DNA of 64,000 nt from Bariatricus massiliensis (GTDB taxonomy: Bacteria > Bacillota > Clostridia > Lachnospirales > Lachnospiraceae). The position numbers and the translations under genes were made by a program. Each line of letters starts with the position of its first letter. The first letter of the stretch is position 1. Below, in pieces: positions 22,932-32,435 of this stretch. Location: contig NZ_LT574838.1 of NCBI RefSeq assembly GCF_900086725.1, forward strand, positions 876,649 through 940,648, in the 5' to 3' direction. The notes beneath the pieces are model-generated. The model did no database searches and was not told the origin of the DNA. It saw only the letters and a program-made list of their open reading frames with translations.

Positions 22932-23543
22932 ATGAAAAAGCAACTACAGGTAATCTCCAACTCAATATATACAAGGACACCATTTATAGATCGGGCGGCC
23001 GTGGCCAGCCATACATACAGTGTTTCCTCGTTAGTACTGCAGTTCTTCATCTTTTCCTTCATCGGATGGCTCTGGGAAGTGCTGCTGCACGTATATACAG
23101 ACCATGCGTTTATAAACCGCGGCGTTATGACAGGCCCGTGGCTTCCTATATACGGAAGCGGCGGAATTCTAATGCTTCTGCTTCTCAAGCGGCTGGCAGA
23201 GAACCCTAAAAAGTTATTCTTATCCATCATGGCACTCTGCGGTGTCATTGAATATGTGACCGGGACTTTTTTAGAGTATGTATTCCATGCCAAATGGTGG
23301 GACTACAGCGACATGCTCTTCAATATCCAAGGACGTGTATGTCTGGCCGGTCTGCTTCTATTTGCAGTGGGAGGCTGTCTCATCATCTATGTAGGCGCGC
23401 CGTGGTTAGATAGAAAGCTGTCCACTATGCCGGTCTATGTGAGAAGAGGGCTCTGCATCGTACTACTGTTAATCTTTGCAGGCGATGCCATATTTTCTGT
23501 CTTTCAGCCAAACACCGGCGCCGGAATCACATTTCCTCACTAG
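22932..23543 (+). CDS. Putative ABC-transporter type IV membrane protein (PF06541-like)
   Basis: A 203-aa membrane protein preceded by AAAAGGAGG. After ~28 polar residues come four to five hydrophobic segments: FFIFSFIGWLWEVLLHVY, the loop RGVMTGPWLPIYGSGGIL, LFLSIMALCGVIEYVTG, KWWDYSDMLFNIQGRVCL, and a last helix near residue 180. These loops are the signature of the PF06541 family, whose transport role is largely presumed. A shorter relative, sharing W-DYSD-FN--G--CL, is encoded in the prophage at 53081-53494. It is monocistronic and divergent from secG. Confidence 0.82.
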   Translation: MKKQLQVISNSIYTRTPFIDRAAVASHTYSVSSLVLQFFIFSFIGWLWEVLLHVYTDHAFINRGVMTGPWLPIYGSGGILMLLLLKRLAENPKKLFLSIMALCGVIEYVTGTFLEYVFHAKWWDYSDMLFNIQGRVCLAGLLLFAVGGCLIIYVGAPWLDRKLSTMPVYVRRGLCIVLLLIFAGDAIFSVFQPNTGAGITFPH

Positions 23544-23551
23544 GCTTCTTA

Positions 23552-24532
23552 TCATGCCCCGATGAAATCCATAAAATTTGTACTATATATTTTCTCAAGT
23601 ATCTTTTCAGATAGCCCGAGTCCATGCATAAGCGTGGGCTCTTTTTCTTTCACATAATACCCGTCCGCCTCTAAAATATAGTCCCCTTTTGTTTCCAGAA
23701 ATCTAGTAATCAACTCCGCCCTCGCCCGGCTTTCTTTCATGGACAATGGTGTTGCTTCTTTCCAGATGACAGAGCGTGCTCCTATGTCTGTCCCATAACA
23801 AATACGATTCTGGTATTTTTCAAAAAATATGCCGGCTTCCTCCACATTCTCGGACAAATTATAATAGAGTTCCACCCCGGGAGTGATATCAATTCTCACC
23901 TCCTCAAAGCGCTCCAAGACACTTGCCAGTCTTGGAAGCTGCCGGGACATAAAATAAAAATGGGGAAACAAGATACGAAGCCTCGGATGACGCTCCAGCA
24001 CATGAAGCATCTGCGCATACTGCGCCTCATTATTCACATATGTCTCATCATAGAACCAGCCCGCTTTTTTCGCGTATTCAGATACCTGCGCCGCGTCCCA
24101 GAACTCCTCCGGATCGTTGACATGCATAATTATGGGTATCTGGCGTCTCTCCACCTCCTTCCAATAAGGTTCCCACACTTCCGCGTCAAAATCCGGCACC
24201 TTATCATTCTTTCTCACATCCGGTTTGCCCTCCAGCATCTTAATACCTGTGCATCCAAGTTTCATGAGGCGGTCAATCTCCCCCGCCAGCTCCTGTGCGG
24301 TCTGCCTCACTGGGGCCTGTCTTCTGTAAATGTTCCTGTCGATGCCTCCAAATATCCAGATTGGAATACCGCATGTTTCCCGGAACGCGAACGCGTCCTG
24401 CTCCACCGGCCGCACGCCACCCTTGGGAATGCATAACAGTCCAATTCCCGAAAGCTCCTGTTCTTCTATCACCGCTCTAAGCCTGCCGGCTTCCAAATCC
24501 TCCGCAAAATGTACGTGGCCGTCTATCTTCAT
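23552..24532 (-). CDS. Amidohydrolase-family TIM-barrel hydrolase
   Basis: A 326-aa cytoplasmic protein of the amidohydrolase-2 group. The N-terminal metal motif is DGHVHF. IIMHVND supplies a barrel histidine, FPHFYFM another, and YGTDIGAR the catalytic Asp. Relatives include decarboxylases of the ACMSD type and uncharacterised hydrolases, so the reaction cannot be named. It ends 9 bases from the convergent membrane protein gene, and is divergent from the serine dehydratase operon. Confidence 0.85.
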   Translation of the reverse strand: MKIDGHVHFAEDLEAGRLRAVIEEQELSGIGLLCIPKGGVRPVEQDAFAFRETCGIPIWIFGGIDRNIYRRQAPVRQTAQELAGEIDRLMKLGCTGIKMLEGKPDVRKNDKVPDFDAEVWEPYWKEVERRQIPIIMHVNDPEEFWDAAQVSEYAKKAGWFYDETYVNNEAQYAQMLHVLERHPRLRILFPHFYFMSRQLPRLASVLERFEEVRIDITPGVELYYNLSENVEEAGIFFEKYQNRICYGTDIGARSVIWKEATPLSMKESRARAELITRFLETKGDYILEADGYYVKEKEPTLMHGLGLSEKILEKIYSTNFMDFIGA

Positions 24533-24664
24533 TCTCTTCTTCCTCCGTCTTTATCCGCCTTTTCTAAAAGAAAGTATAGCACAGAATTTCCCACTTTTCC
24601 CTTTTGATTTGTTCTCTTCTATGTTATTGTATATGGAAAGAATGTTTCTTGGGAGGAATATGAA

Positions 24665-25333
24665 ATGAATTTTTTGAGTATTTTTGATGTCATCGGCCCC
24701 AATATGATAGGGCCTTCCAGCTCCCACACAGCGGGGGCGGTATCCATGGCTTTACTGGCACGGAAAATGTGTCCGGAGCCAATCCGCAAAGTGACCTTTA
24801 CCTTATACGGTTCTTTTGCAAAAACATATCACGGACATGGGACAGACCGTGCGCTGTTAGGGGGAATTCTCGGTTTTCATACCGACGACCCGCGTATTCG
24901 GGACGCTTTTGAGCTTGCCAAAGAGTTTGGTGTAGAATACGAATATATCATTGATGAGGAAACTATCACAGATCATCCAAATACAGCAGATATGGCCATT
25001 ACCGGCGTGAACGGATATGAATTATCAGTCCGTGGAGAATCCATCGGCGGCGGCAAGATTAAAATCGTCCGTATCAATTCTATCGATGTAGAATTCACCG
25101 GTGAGTACAGTACATTAATCGTAAAACAGCTTGATCTGCCCGGTATTGTCGCACACATTACCCAATGCCTCAGCAACCAAAACGTCAACATCGCTTTCAT
25201 GCGCCTTTTCCGTGAGGATAAAGGAGCAGCGGCCTATACGGTGGTGGAATCGGACGAGCCGATTCCGGAAAGTATTCTGGAAGAAATCAAGCAGAATCCG
25301 CATGTGCAGGAACTCATGCTGATTCAGATGTAG
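24665..25333 (+). CDS. sdaAB: L-serine ammonia-lyase, iron-sulfur dependent, beta subunit
   Basis: One of two subunits converting L-serine to pyruvate and ammonia. The 222-aa product has the SDH beta domain (VIGPNMIGPSSSHTAGA, YGSFAKTYHGHGTDRAL) and a C-terminal ACT domain from ~residue 150 (LDLPGIVAHITQCLSNQNVN), which senses serine or a related amino acid. It is followed 12 bases later by the alpha subunit. GGGAGGAATATGAAATG provides the start. Confidence 0.95.
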   Translation: MNFLSIFDVIGPNMIGPSSSHTAGAVSMALLARKMCPEPIRKVTFTLYGSFAKTYHGHGTDRALLGGILGFHTDDPRIRDAFELAKEFGVEYEYIIDEETITDHPNTADMAITGVNGYELSVRGESIGGGKIKIVRINSIDVEFTGEYSTLIVKQLDLPGIVAHITQCLSNQNVNIAFMRLFREDKGAAAYTVVESDEPIPESILEEIKQNPHVQELMLIQM

Positions 25334-25345
25334 GAGGTAGGGAAA

Positions 25346-26218
25346 ATGGATTTTAGAAACGGACATGAATTATTGAAAATATGCGCGCAGGAGAACCTTC
25401 CTATTTCTGAAGTAATGCGCCAGAGGGAAATCACCTGCGGAACACTGAAAGAAGACGAAGTGGCGGCCAAGTTAAAGACCGTGCTTTCTATTATGAAAGA
25501 TGCAGTAAATAAGCCGCTGATGCAGCCCAAGAAATCTATCGGAGGACTGATTGGAGGCGAGGCTAAAAAAGTTTCCGACTTCGGGAGAACCGAGCAGAGT
25601 ATCTGCGGTTCTCTGATGAGCAAAGCCATCTCCTACAGTATGGCAGTTCTGGAAGTCAATGCCTCCATGGGACTGATTGTGGCAGCCCCCACCGCCGGCT
25701 CTTCCGGCGTGCTTCCGGGAGTACTTCTGGCACTTCAGGAGGAAAAGCAGCTCCGTGACGAACGGATTCATCACGGCCTGTTGAACGCGTCGGCCGTAGG
25801 TTACATCCTCATGCGCAACGCTTCCGTATCCGGCGCTGAGGCAGGATGTCAGGCTGAGGTGGGCGCCGCGTCTGCCATGGCGGCAAGCGCCGTCGTAGAG
25901 ATTATGGGCGGAACCCCGGAAATGTCCCTGCAGGCGGCAAGCCTCGCTATGTCCAACCTTCTGGGACTCGTCTGCGATCCGATCGCAGGCCTTGTAGAAG
26001 CTCCCTGCCAGAGCAGAAATTCCATCGGGGCGTCCAACGCGATTACCTGTGCGGAACTGGCTCTCGCCGGCGTCACACACCCGATTCCCTTCGATGAGAT
26101 GGCCGAGGCCATGTACCGCGTAGGAAAAAGTATTCCTTTCGAACTCCGTGAAACTGCCATGGGCGGCTGCGCCGGAACACCGACAGGATGCTCACTCTGC
26201 AGCCGTGGGATGGCCTAA
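25346..26218 (+). CDS. sdaAA: L-serine ammonia-lyase, iron-sulfur dependent, alpha subunit
   Basis: Catalytic subunit, 290 aa, carrying the oxygen-sensitive [4Fe-4S] cluster. Cluster-region motifs are visible: CDPIAGLVEAPCQSRN, and the C-terminal GGCAGTPTGCSLC. The substrate-binding serine/glycine loops AAPTAGSSGVLPGV and NASAVGYI are present. GGAGGTAGGGAAA precedes the ATG. Split-subunit Fe-S serine dehydratase is typical of anaerobic Clostridia. Confidence 0.96.
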   Translation: MDFRNGHELLKICAQENLPISEVMRQREITCGTLKEDEVAAKLKTVLSIMKDAVNKPLMQPKKSIGGLIGGEAKKVSDFGRTEQSICGSLMSKAISYSMAVLEVNASMGLIVAAPTAGSSGVLPGVLLALQEEKQLRDERIHHGLLNASAVGYILMRNASVSGAEAGCQAEVGAASAMAASAVVEIMGGTPEMSLQAASLAMSNLLGLVCDPIAGLVEAPCQSRNSIGASNAITCAELALAGVTHPIPFDEMAEAMYRVGKSIPFELRETAMGGCAGTPTGCSLCSRGMA

Positions 26219-26251
26219 ATTGTGATTTTATTGAGTTGAAACTAAAAGCCG

Positions 26252-26287
26252 GAAGGGGGATGCGCCCTCCGGGATGTGTCCCCCTTC
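26252..26287. terminator. Terminator after sdaAA, shared with convergent gene
   Basis: GAAGGGGGA (26252-26260) pairs with TCCCCCTTC (26279-26287), with an inner CCGG-flanked stem. It lies between the convergent sdaAA and Rpn-family genes. Confidence 0.75.
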
Positions 26288-26293
26288 ATATGG

Positions 26294-27211
26294 TTAATTA
26301 GTGTCAGCGGATAATGCGTTAATCTCTTCAACGGACATTCCTGATATTTTAGAGATTTCTTCAAGTGGCAGTCCGCTCTGCTTCATACGCAGAATCAGCT
26401 CGTCACGCGCAGCGAAGCCCTCTTTGCGTCCAGCGGCGAGGCCCTCTTCACGTCCTTCTTCCCTCACGAACTTCATATGTTTTTCTTCGTTATATTCATA
26501 AATACTCACGCTTTTCGCCTCCGCTCTGTTCTTCCGTAGGAATTCTGCCAGAATGTCCTCTCTGATACACTCGGTAATAGCCAATTCAACAGCCGCTTCC
26601 AAATCCATAGTCTTAGCATACCTCCTGACCCGTGCGCTGTACTCGGAATAATCCTTAAGTGTCTTGCAGGCATCTAAAACAGCGCTGCTATGACCGGGAT
26701 TGATGTTGAGTACCGTGGCCGTAAGTTCCAAAGAATAGTCCTCTTTCTCTATCATGAACGCATCCGACAGCTTGATAGTCTGCCTGTCGGCTATCTCATC
26801 CGTTCCATTGTAAAATACCACGAATTCAGGTGTAGGAATCTTGATGAGCTTCGTGCCGTAGAAATTTGCATCCATAGTCAGGGCAGAGTACAAATCTGAT
26901 ATATACAGCAGACAGCGCAGCGGAAGGTTTGGACTGTAGGTGGACTGGTGCTCATACAGGTACAGCTGCGAAGCAATGACAAAGGAGATGTCATTGTGCA
27001 TCGACATGTAGATTGCATTCTCCAGAGTGTTAATCTCCAGCAGTTCCGGATTGTCATAATTAGTTCCATTCATCGCATTATAGAGCTGCAGTAATTCTTT
27101 TTTGTCGCTGAATATCATCTCAAATATTCTGGACTTGTAGGTACGGTTGACCGTAGGAGTGATTGCTGTGGATGCCGATACGTTCCCGGGGTTTTGTTGT
27201 GTTTCTTGCAT
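26294..27211 (-). CDS. Rpn-family recombination-promoting nuclease / putative transposase
   Basis: A 305-aa protein of the PD-(D/E)XK group. The N-terminal ~200 residues hold the nuclease core: YKSRIFEMIFSDKKELLQLYNAMN, then ISFVIASQLYLYEHQSTYSPNLPLR, where the E-Q-S motif is part of the active site, and VVFYNGTDE. The C-terminus has KFVREEGREEGLAAGRKEG and a final helix-turn-helix-like segment (SGLPLEEISKISGMSVEEI). Such proteins often occur as variable multi-copy families and cleave DNA with little specificity. No flanking inverted repeats were seen. Confidence 0.85.
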   Translation of the reverse strand: MQETQQNPGNVSASTAITPTVNRTYKSRIFEMIFSDKKELLQLYNAMNGTNYDNPELLEINTLENAIYMSMHNDISFVIASQLYLYEHQSTYSPNLPLRCLLYISDLYSALTMDANFYGTKLIKIPTPEFVVFYNGTDEIADRQTIKLSDAFMIEKEDYSLELTATVLNINPGHSSAVLDACKTLKDYSEYSARVRRYAKTMDLEAAVELAITECIREDILAEFLRKNRAEAKSVSIYEYNEEKHMKFVREEGREEGLAAGRKEGFAARDELILRMKQSGLPLEEISKISGMSVEEINALSADTN

Positions 27212-27550
27212 ATAAGTACCTCCTTGTTAAAAAGATGCAGGAGGCCCTCCAACCGTATTCGTCCGTACAAGAAACCTCGCTGCTGTTAAAGTGGAATGTA
27301 AAGCATTGAGATTTCTGTAAATTGATACTTTTCAGAATGATGATATCAGAGGCAGCAACGCTGCTTAGAATGTGAAGAAATATAATGCTTTGATTATATT
27401 TTAGCACGAGCTGATTTGAGTGTCCAGATTTGAAAAACAAAAAACTACAAAGGGACATAGATGAAATGCTATAATTAATTCAGTGGTAGTAAATGCCCTT
27501 TTCTATGCAAAAAGTGGAATGGAAAAAGTCTTTTCTAAGGGAGAAACACA
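27212..27550. other. Intergenic region without recognised genes
   Basis: About 340 bp between the divergent Rpn-family and radical SAM genes. It holds the ribosome site of the Rpn gene (AAGGAGG at ~27218), a small GCAGC/GCTGC hairpin near 27355, and AT-rich promoter-like DNA. No gene, repeat or RNA stands out. Confidence 0.5.
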
Positions 27551-28477
27551 ATGAATAAGCCGATTATCAATGAAATTGAAACGAAAAATATTTTGACAAA
27601 ATCCAATTTGCCTGTTTGTGAATACTCAGTAAACCCATATGTAGGGTGTACCCATGCCTGCAAATATTGTTACGCCTCCTTTATGAAGCGGTTTACAGGA
27701 CATACGGAACAGTGGGGAACTTTTTTAGACGTAAAGTACTGGAAAGAAATCAAAAACCCCGCAAAATATAAAGGAAAGGAGTTGTTTATCGGCTCCGTCA
27801 CCGACCCTTATAATCCGCAGGAAGAAATATACAAACGTACAAGGACTTTGCTTGAAGAGTTAAAAGGAAGCGGCGTAAAATTAAGTATTTCCACGAAATC
27901 CGATTTGATACTGCGTGACTTGGACTTGATAAAGACTTTTCCAAATACCCGTGTTTCATGGTCTATCAACACACTGGACGAAAACTTCCGGGCAGATATG
28001 GATAATGCCGTTTCAATAGAACGGCGGCTTGCCGCCATGAAAGCATTTTATCTTGCAGGTGTGCGTACTACTTGTTTTATTTCTCCGATATTTCCCGGAA
28101 TCACGGATATAAAAGCCATCATCCGGCAGGTAAAATCACAATGCAATCTAATCTGGCTGGAGAATCTCAACCTGCGGGGCGGTTACAAATCTGTCATTAT
28201 GAATTACATACAGGAAAAATACCCACAGCTTTTCCCTTTGTATCATGAAATATACGATTGTAAAGACCGTAGTTATTGGATAGCACTTGACAAGGAGCTA
28301 AAAGCCTATGCCGCCGAAGCCGGGCTTGCTTATGTAACAAATGACGACAGCATGACAAGGAACTTTCATTCCCCGCCTGTTATTGTCAACTATTTTTATC
28401 ATGAACAGATTAAAAAATCTGCAAGAAAGGGCGCAGCGCGTAAGGGTGAAAGTCATGCCAGAACTGCCAGAAGTTGA
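27551..28477 (+). CDS. SPL-family radical SAM protein
   Basis: A 308-aa protein with the radical SAM cluster motif Cys33-x3-Cys37-x2-Cys40 in GCTHACKYCYASFM. The wording NPYVGCTHACKYCYA and SVTDPYNPQEE matches the SPL/Rv2578c-like group related to spore photoproduct lyase, but true lyases are longer and have a C-terminal Cys that is not obvious here. It may act in DNA repair or another radical reaction. The last 23 bases overlap the formamidopyrimidine glycosylase gene, so the two are co-translated, which supports a DNA-damage role. Confidence 0.82.
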   Translation: MNKPIINEIETKNILTKSNLPVCEYSVNPYVGCTHACKYCYASFMKRFTGHTEQWGTFLDVKYWKEIKNPAKYKGKELFIGSVTDPYNPQEEIYKRTRTLLEELKGSGVKLSISTKSDLILRDLDLIKTFPNTRVSWSINTLDENFRADMDNAVSIERRLAAMKAFYLAGVRTTCFISPIFPGITDIKAIIRQVKSQCNLIWLENLNLRGGYKSVIMNYIQEKYPQLFPLYHEIYDCKDRSYWIALDKELKAYAAEAGLAYVTNDDSMTRNFHSPPVIVNYFYHEQIKKSARKGAARKGESHARTARS

Positions 28478-29288
28478 AACAATAAAAAGAGTGCTTGAGC
28501 CTCAAATACAAGGACTTACCATTGAAAAAGTTACGGTAAGACGCCCGGAAGTCACAGCTTATCCCACGTCAGACGAATTTTGCAGGCTGCTGGCAGGACA
28601 GGTCATTTTCCACATGACACGCAGGGGAAAGTTTTTGATTATCCAATTGAGCAGTAATGACCGTATCATCTTGCACTTACGTATGACAGGCTGCCTGCTG
28701 GTAACCCCGGCAGACTACCCGGAAGAAAAGCATACACATATTATTATCAGTCTAAATAATGGCAAGGAACTACGATTCTCTGATACACGGCGTTTCGGGC
28801 GTTTCTGGCTGCTTCAAAAAGGCGAGGCCGATACATACAGCGGGGTAGAAAAATTAGGGGTAGAGCCGTTTGACAAGTCGCTTAACGCCGAGTATCTGAG
28901 CTCCCGTTTAGGGAAACGCAAAAAAGCCGTAAAAGAATGCCTGCTAGACCAAAGTGTCATTGCAGGCATAGGCAATATCTATTCTGACGAGATTCTGTTT
29001 ACTGTAGGAATTCACCCTGCACGACCTGCAGGCAGCTTGAAAATAAAGGAATGGGAACGCCTCGCTGCTGCTATCCCAGAACGTATTTCTTATTTTATCG
29101 AAGCAAACCGAATAACGCCAGAGGACTACTTGAAAACCAGAGGGCGGGACTACCGTAACACCCCGTTTTTACAGGTTTATGGACACGAGGGGAAAAATTG
29201 TCCCGTGTGTGGTGAAATACTATCCAAAATGGTAATCGCCGGACGGAGCAGCGTATTCTGTCCACGGTGCCAAAGGGAAAAGGCATAA
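28455..29288 (+). CDS. mutM: Formamidopyrimidine-DNA glycosylase (Fpg/MutM)
   Basis: Removes oxidised purines such as 8-oxoguanine and cuts the abasic site. The 277-aa product starts MPELPEVETIKRVL, giving the catalytic N-terminal Pro (after Met removal) and Glu. RRGKFLII holds the conserved Lys, the H2TH motif is AGIGNIYSDEILF, and a C-terminal zinc finger has CPVCG and CPRCQ. The start at 28455 is fixed by the need for N-terminal proline; the frame extends 24 codons further upstream inside the previous gene but that is not used. Confidence 0.95.
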   Translation: MPELPEVETIKRVLEPQIQGLTIEKVTVRRPEVTAYPTSDEFCRLLAGQVIFHMTRRGKFLIIQLSSNDRIILHLRMTGCLLVTPADYPEEKHTHIIISLNNGKELRFSDTRRFGRFWLLQKGEADTYSGVEKLGVEPFDKSLNAEYLSSRLGKRKKAVKECLLDQSVIAGIGNIYSDEILFTVGIHPARPAGSLKIKEWERLAAAIPERISYFIEANRITPEDYLKTRGRDYRNTPFLQVYGHEGKNCPVCGEILSKMVIAGRSSVFCPRCQREKA

Positions 29289-29325
29289 CGAACAGACAAG
29301 AACCATATGATATACCTCTTGCGAC

Positions 29326-30525
29326 TTATGGCAGCACCAAAGCGCTGCCATTGAGTTTCAACACGCGGTCTATTTTATTGATGGAGGCCATGCGATAAGA
29401 GTAGGCGGCGGACTCGAACAATGCGTATATATCACTTCCATCCTGATAGATCTGTTCGAGGCGTTCCGGGAATTTTATCGTCTTATAAGCTTCTGAGGTG
29501 GACAGAATCCCGTATCGGCTGTAATTGAATACCTGTACTTCCGATGGCAGGACGCCCCATGACCGTGTGAGGAGGATTTTATTATTGTAAAATGCCATGC
29601 CCTGTACTTTTCCGGAGATGACCTGCATACTGACGGCGCAGGCGACTGGGTCGATTACGCCTACGGTTCGTTTTAAGTTCATATCGGTCTTCTCGTAAAG
29701 TGTGCCGTCGGCATTTATCAAATATTTCTCTATCACACTGGCTTCATCCTGTGTGAAAAAGCCTACAAAGAGCGCCCCGTCGTGGTAAGTCATAAAGGAT
29801 GCCCGTTTAATCCGGTACAGATTGTAGGACATGTCAAATTCCAGCGGCTTATACTCATCTGTGAACTGGTATTCTTCCAGATGTTTCAGTGATATGGCGT
29901 TCGCCTGTGCCCACGTAGAGCCCTGCCCCGTGACCCAGAGATTATGATTCATAGTGTCATACGCCATGCCGCCCACATGTGCACGTGTGTTCAGTACGAT
30001 TTCTTTGATGAATTTATGTGTCACCTTATCTAGGACATAGATGACCGAATTATGTTCCTTCGTCCGGCAGTAAGCGCTGATCAGCAGATAGTCTTCCGTG
30101 ATAGCCAGCCCCTGCGGCGTCATAGACGTACACATGGCTGGTTTTCCTGTAGAACGGATACGAAGCGTTCTGGTAGCCTCCAGCCCCGGCACTATATAGG
30201 TTCCATAGTCCACATCGCCGTCACGGTCCGTGTACGCATACTGATAGACTTCTTCATTGCGCTTTACGGTTTCCATGTGCTCCTTCATTGTATATAAAGC
30301 ATCTGTATTCGTCTCCGTCAGTTCCGTCTGCGGCTCGTGCTGGGCACGGTATTGGAAAGCGTAGTACCAGTATCCGGTACCCGCCAGCGCCAACACTAAA
30401 AGCACACAGACGACACGCCTGAGTCTTTTCCATCTTGCCTTTCGACGCGCTTTCCTGCCCGTCCGTATTTCTTCTTTATTCTTTTTCTTCTCTTCGCGTT
30501 TCTGCTGACGTTCTTTCTTGTTCAT
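29326..30525 (-). CDS. Membrane-anchored hypothetical protein with beta-propeller-like extracellular domain
   Basis: About 399 aa from the ATG at 30525. The first ~35 residues are extremely basic (KKERQQKREEKKKNKEE), a transmembrane helix follows (RRVVCVLLVLALAGTGYWYY), and the rest is extracellular. Repeated strands such as ITEDYLLISAYC, VIYVLDKVTHKFI, AYDTMNHNLWVTG and ALFVGFF suggest a propeller like those of SMP-30 or quinoprotein-like proteins. No catalytic motif was seen. It starts one base after the YitT stop, so they form an operon. An upstream GTG start would overlap the YitT gene and is less likely. Confidence 0.7.
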   Translation of the reverse strand: MNKKERQQKREEKKKNKEEIRTGRKARRKARWKRLRRVVCVLLVLALAGTGYWYYAFQYRAQHEPQTELTETNTDALYTMKEHMETVKRNEEVYQYAYTDRDGDVDYGTYIVPGLEATRTLRIRSTGKPAMCTSMTPQGLAITEDYLLISAYCRTKEHNSVIYVLDKVTHKFIKEIVLNTRAHVGGMAYDTMNHNLWVTGQGSTWAQANAISLKHLEEYQFTDEYKPLEFDMSYNLYRIKRASFMTYHDGALFVGFFTQDEASVIEKYLINADGTLYEKTDMNLKRTVGVIDPVACAVSMQVISGKVQGMAFYNNKILLTRSWGVLPSEVQVFNYSRYGILSTSEAYKTIKFPERLEQIYQDGSDIYALFESAAYSYRMASINKIDRVLKLNGSALVLP

Positions 30526-30526
30526 T

Positions 30527-31393
30527 CTATCCCACTTCGTTTTTATAGACTTTCTGAGTAGTGAATCCACGCCCTTTTACTTCATTCACATTCCCGATAA
30601 TCATGAAAGCATTGGGGTCTACTTCCTGCACGATCTGGTTGATTCTAACCAGCTCTCTGTTGGTGACCACGGCCAGAAGCATCGGCTGCTCCTTTTTCAA
30701 GTACCCTGTCCTTGCGTGAATGAAGGTTGTTCCTCTATCCAGTTTTTCCTGAATCATCTGATTCAATTCTTCTGTTTTATCACTGATAATCTTTACCTGC
30801 GTTCTGGTGCTTCCCATGAGCAGAACCTTATCCAGCATCGTTGTGTAGATTAGAACCAGCAAAATTCCATAGATAATCTGTTCTTTATTGGAAAATACCA
30901 TCTGTAAAATCAGAATCCCAAAGTCAAATGCATAAAGCATTACCGATACCGGAAGCCCGAACTTTTTATTTAAAACGAGAGGAGGAATATCCATACCTCC
31001 CGTCGATGCTCCGGCACGGATGACAATCCCGATTCCGAATCCAATCATTAATCCCCCGCATACTGTGGCAAGCATCTTATCACTAGTCACATTTCCCAAT
31101 GCAGGTATATTCTGAAAAACACCTAAAATAAACGGATAATAGAATGTGCTCACCAGAGTAGTCAGCGCAAACTTCTTTCCCAGCATGACGGCGCCCAAGA
31201 TAAACATAATCGTATTAAATATCAATACGAATGTATGTATGGGAAGTCCCAGATAATGTTCTACACTGATTCCCAAACCAGTGGTACCGCCCGTAATCAT
31301 ATTATTCGGTAAAATAAAAACTACAATCGCTAATGAATATATCGTATTCCCCAATAGTATTAAACAAAGATTCTTTATATTTGTCTTATTCAC
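30527..31393 (-). CDS. YitT family membrane protein
   Basis: A 288-aa protein with five to six membrane segments in the first ~190 residues (the YitT/DUF161 region, including GGTTGLGISVEHYLG and RAGASTGGMDIPPL). It ends in a soluble DUF2179 domain from ~residue 205 (STRTQVKIISDKTEELNQMI, RGTTFIHARTGYLKKEQPML). These proteins are common in Firmicutes; their transport function is unproven. It is cotranscribed with the anchored beta protein downstream. Confidence 0.9.
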   Translation of the reverse strand: MNKTNIKNLCLILLGNTIYSLAIVVFILPNNMITGGTTGLGISVEHYLGLPIHTFVLIFNTIMFILGAVMLGKKFALTTLVSTFYYPFILGVFQNIPALGNVTSDKMLATVCGGLMIGFGIGIVIRAGASTGGMDIPPLVLNKKFGLPVSVMLYAFDFGILILQMVFSNKEQIIYGILLVLIYTTMLDKVLLMGSTRTQVKIISDKTEELNQMIQEKLDRGTTFIHARTGYLKKEQPMLLAVVTNRELVRINQIVQEVDPNAFMIIGNVNEVKGRGFTTQKVYKNEVG

Positions 31394-31647
31394 AGTTTTC
31401 CTCTCCTGACCTTTCGATATAATGCCGGGTTCAAAAATTATTCTGTCCCTGACATCTAGCTATTAGTATACATTCGCGGTGTTTATTCAACAAGTGCTTA
31501 GAACAACTTTTTCTGTTTTTCATTTTATAATTTTCTCATAATCTGCTTTTATTCATTCAATACTCTGCTATAATAGAACTATGAACAACAATTTTCAGAA
31601 TAACATTTCAGCTGATTCAAACATTAGCATGGGAAAGAGGGCAGAAA

Positions 31648-32370
31648 ATGAATGATATAATGACTCTACAGAAAATGATTGATGAGAGCAGCCGTATTGT
31701 GTTTTTCGGCGGCGCCGGTGTTTCCACTGAGAGCAATATCCCTGACTTCCGGAGTGCGGACGGACTTTACCGCCAGCAATACAAATATTCTCCAGAGCAG
31801 ATAGTGAGCCACAGTTTTTTCACCCGGCATCCACAAGAATTTTATGAATTTTATAAAGAAAAAATGATGTTTCTGGACGCAAAACCAAACAAAGCGCATC
31901 TGAAACTGGCTGAACTTGAAGCGGCGGGAAAGCTAGCCGCAGTTATCACCCAGAATATTGACGGTCTTCATCAGGCTGCAGGCAGTAAGAATGTACTGGA
32001 GCTGCACGGAAGTATTTTGCGAAATTACTGTATGCACTGCCATAAGTCATACAGCGCCGAATATGTCAAGCACTCCGCCGGCATCCCTGTCTGCGAATGC
32101 GGGGGCACTATCCGCCCGGATGTGGTACTCTATGAAGAAGCTCTGGATTCTGCAATCATCCAAAAAGCGATACAGGCCATCTCCGAAGCAGATATGCTCA
32201 TTATTGGCGGAACTTCTCTCGTTGTCTATCCTGCCGCCGGATTTATCGACTATTTCCACGGCAGGCATCTGGCAGTCATCAATAAGGACGCTGCCGCCCG
32301 GGAAGTGGGTGCAGAGCTTACCATCCACGCCCCTATCGGTGAAGTTCTGGGGCAGATTGCCGTACACTGA
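31648..32370 (+). CDS. cobB: NAD-dependent protein deacylase (sirtuin)
   Basis: Removes acyl groups from lysine using NAD. The 240-aa product shows the Rossmann motif GAGVSTESNIPDFRS (residues 22-36), TQNIDGLHQ at 101-109, catalytic His120 (LELHG), and the zinc site Cys128, Cys131, Cys149, Cys151. GTSLVVYPAAG binds NAD. AAGAGGGCAGAAA precedes the ATG. The gene stands alone. Confidence 0.95.
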   Translation: MNDIMTLQKMIDESSRIVFFGGAGVSTESNIPDFRSADGLYRQQYKYSPEQIVSHSFFTRHPQEFYEFYKEKMMFLDAKPNKAHLKLAELEAAGKLAAVITQNIDGLHQAAGSKNVLELHGSILRNYCMHCHKSYSAEYVKHSAGIPVCECGGTIRPDVVLYEEALDSAIIQKAIQAISEADMLIIGGTSLVVYPAAGFIDYFHGRHLAVINKDAAAREVGAELTIHAPIGEVLGQIAVH

Positions 32371-32379
32371 CATGCAGAA

Positions 32380-32420
32380 GCCCTGCCCATAGAAACAATA
32401 CTCCTTTCTATGGGCAGGGC
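32380..32420. terminator. Strong bidirectional terminator
   Basis: Perfect 16-bp arms, GCCCTGCCCATAGAAA (32380-32395) and its complement (32405-32420), between the convergent sirtuin and ABC permease genes. Confidence 0.85.
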
Positions 32421-32435
32421 ATACAATTATGAAAA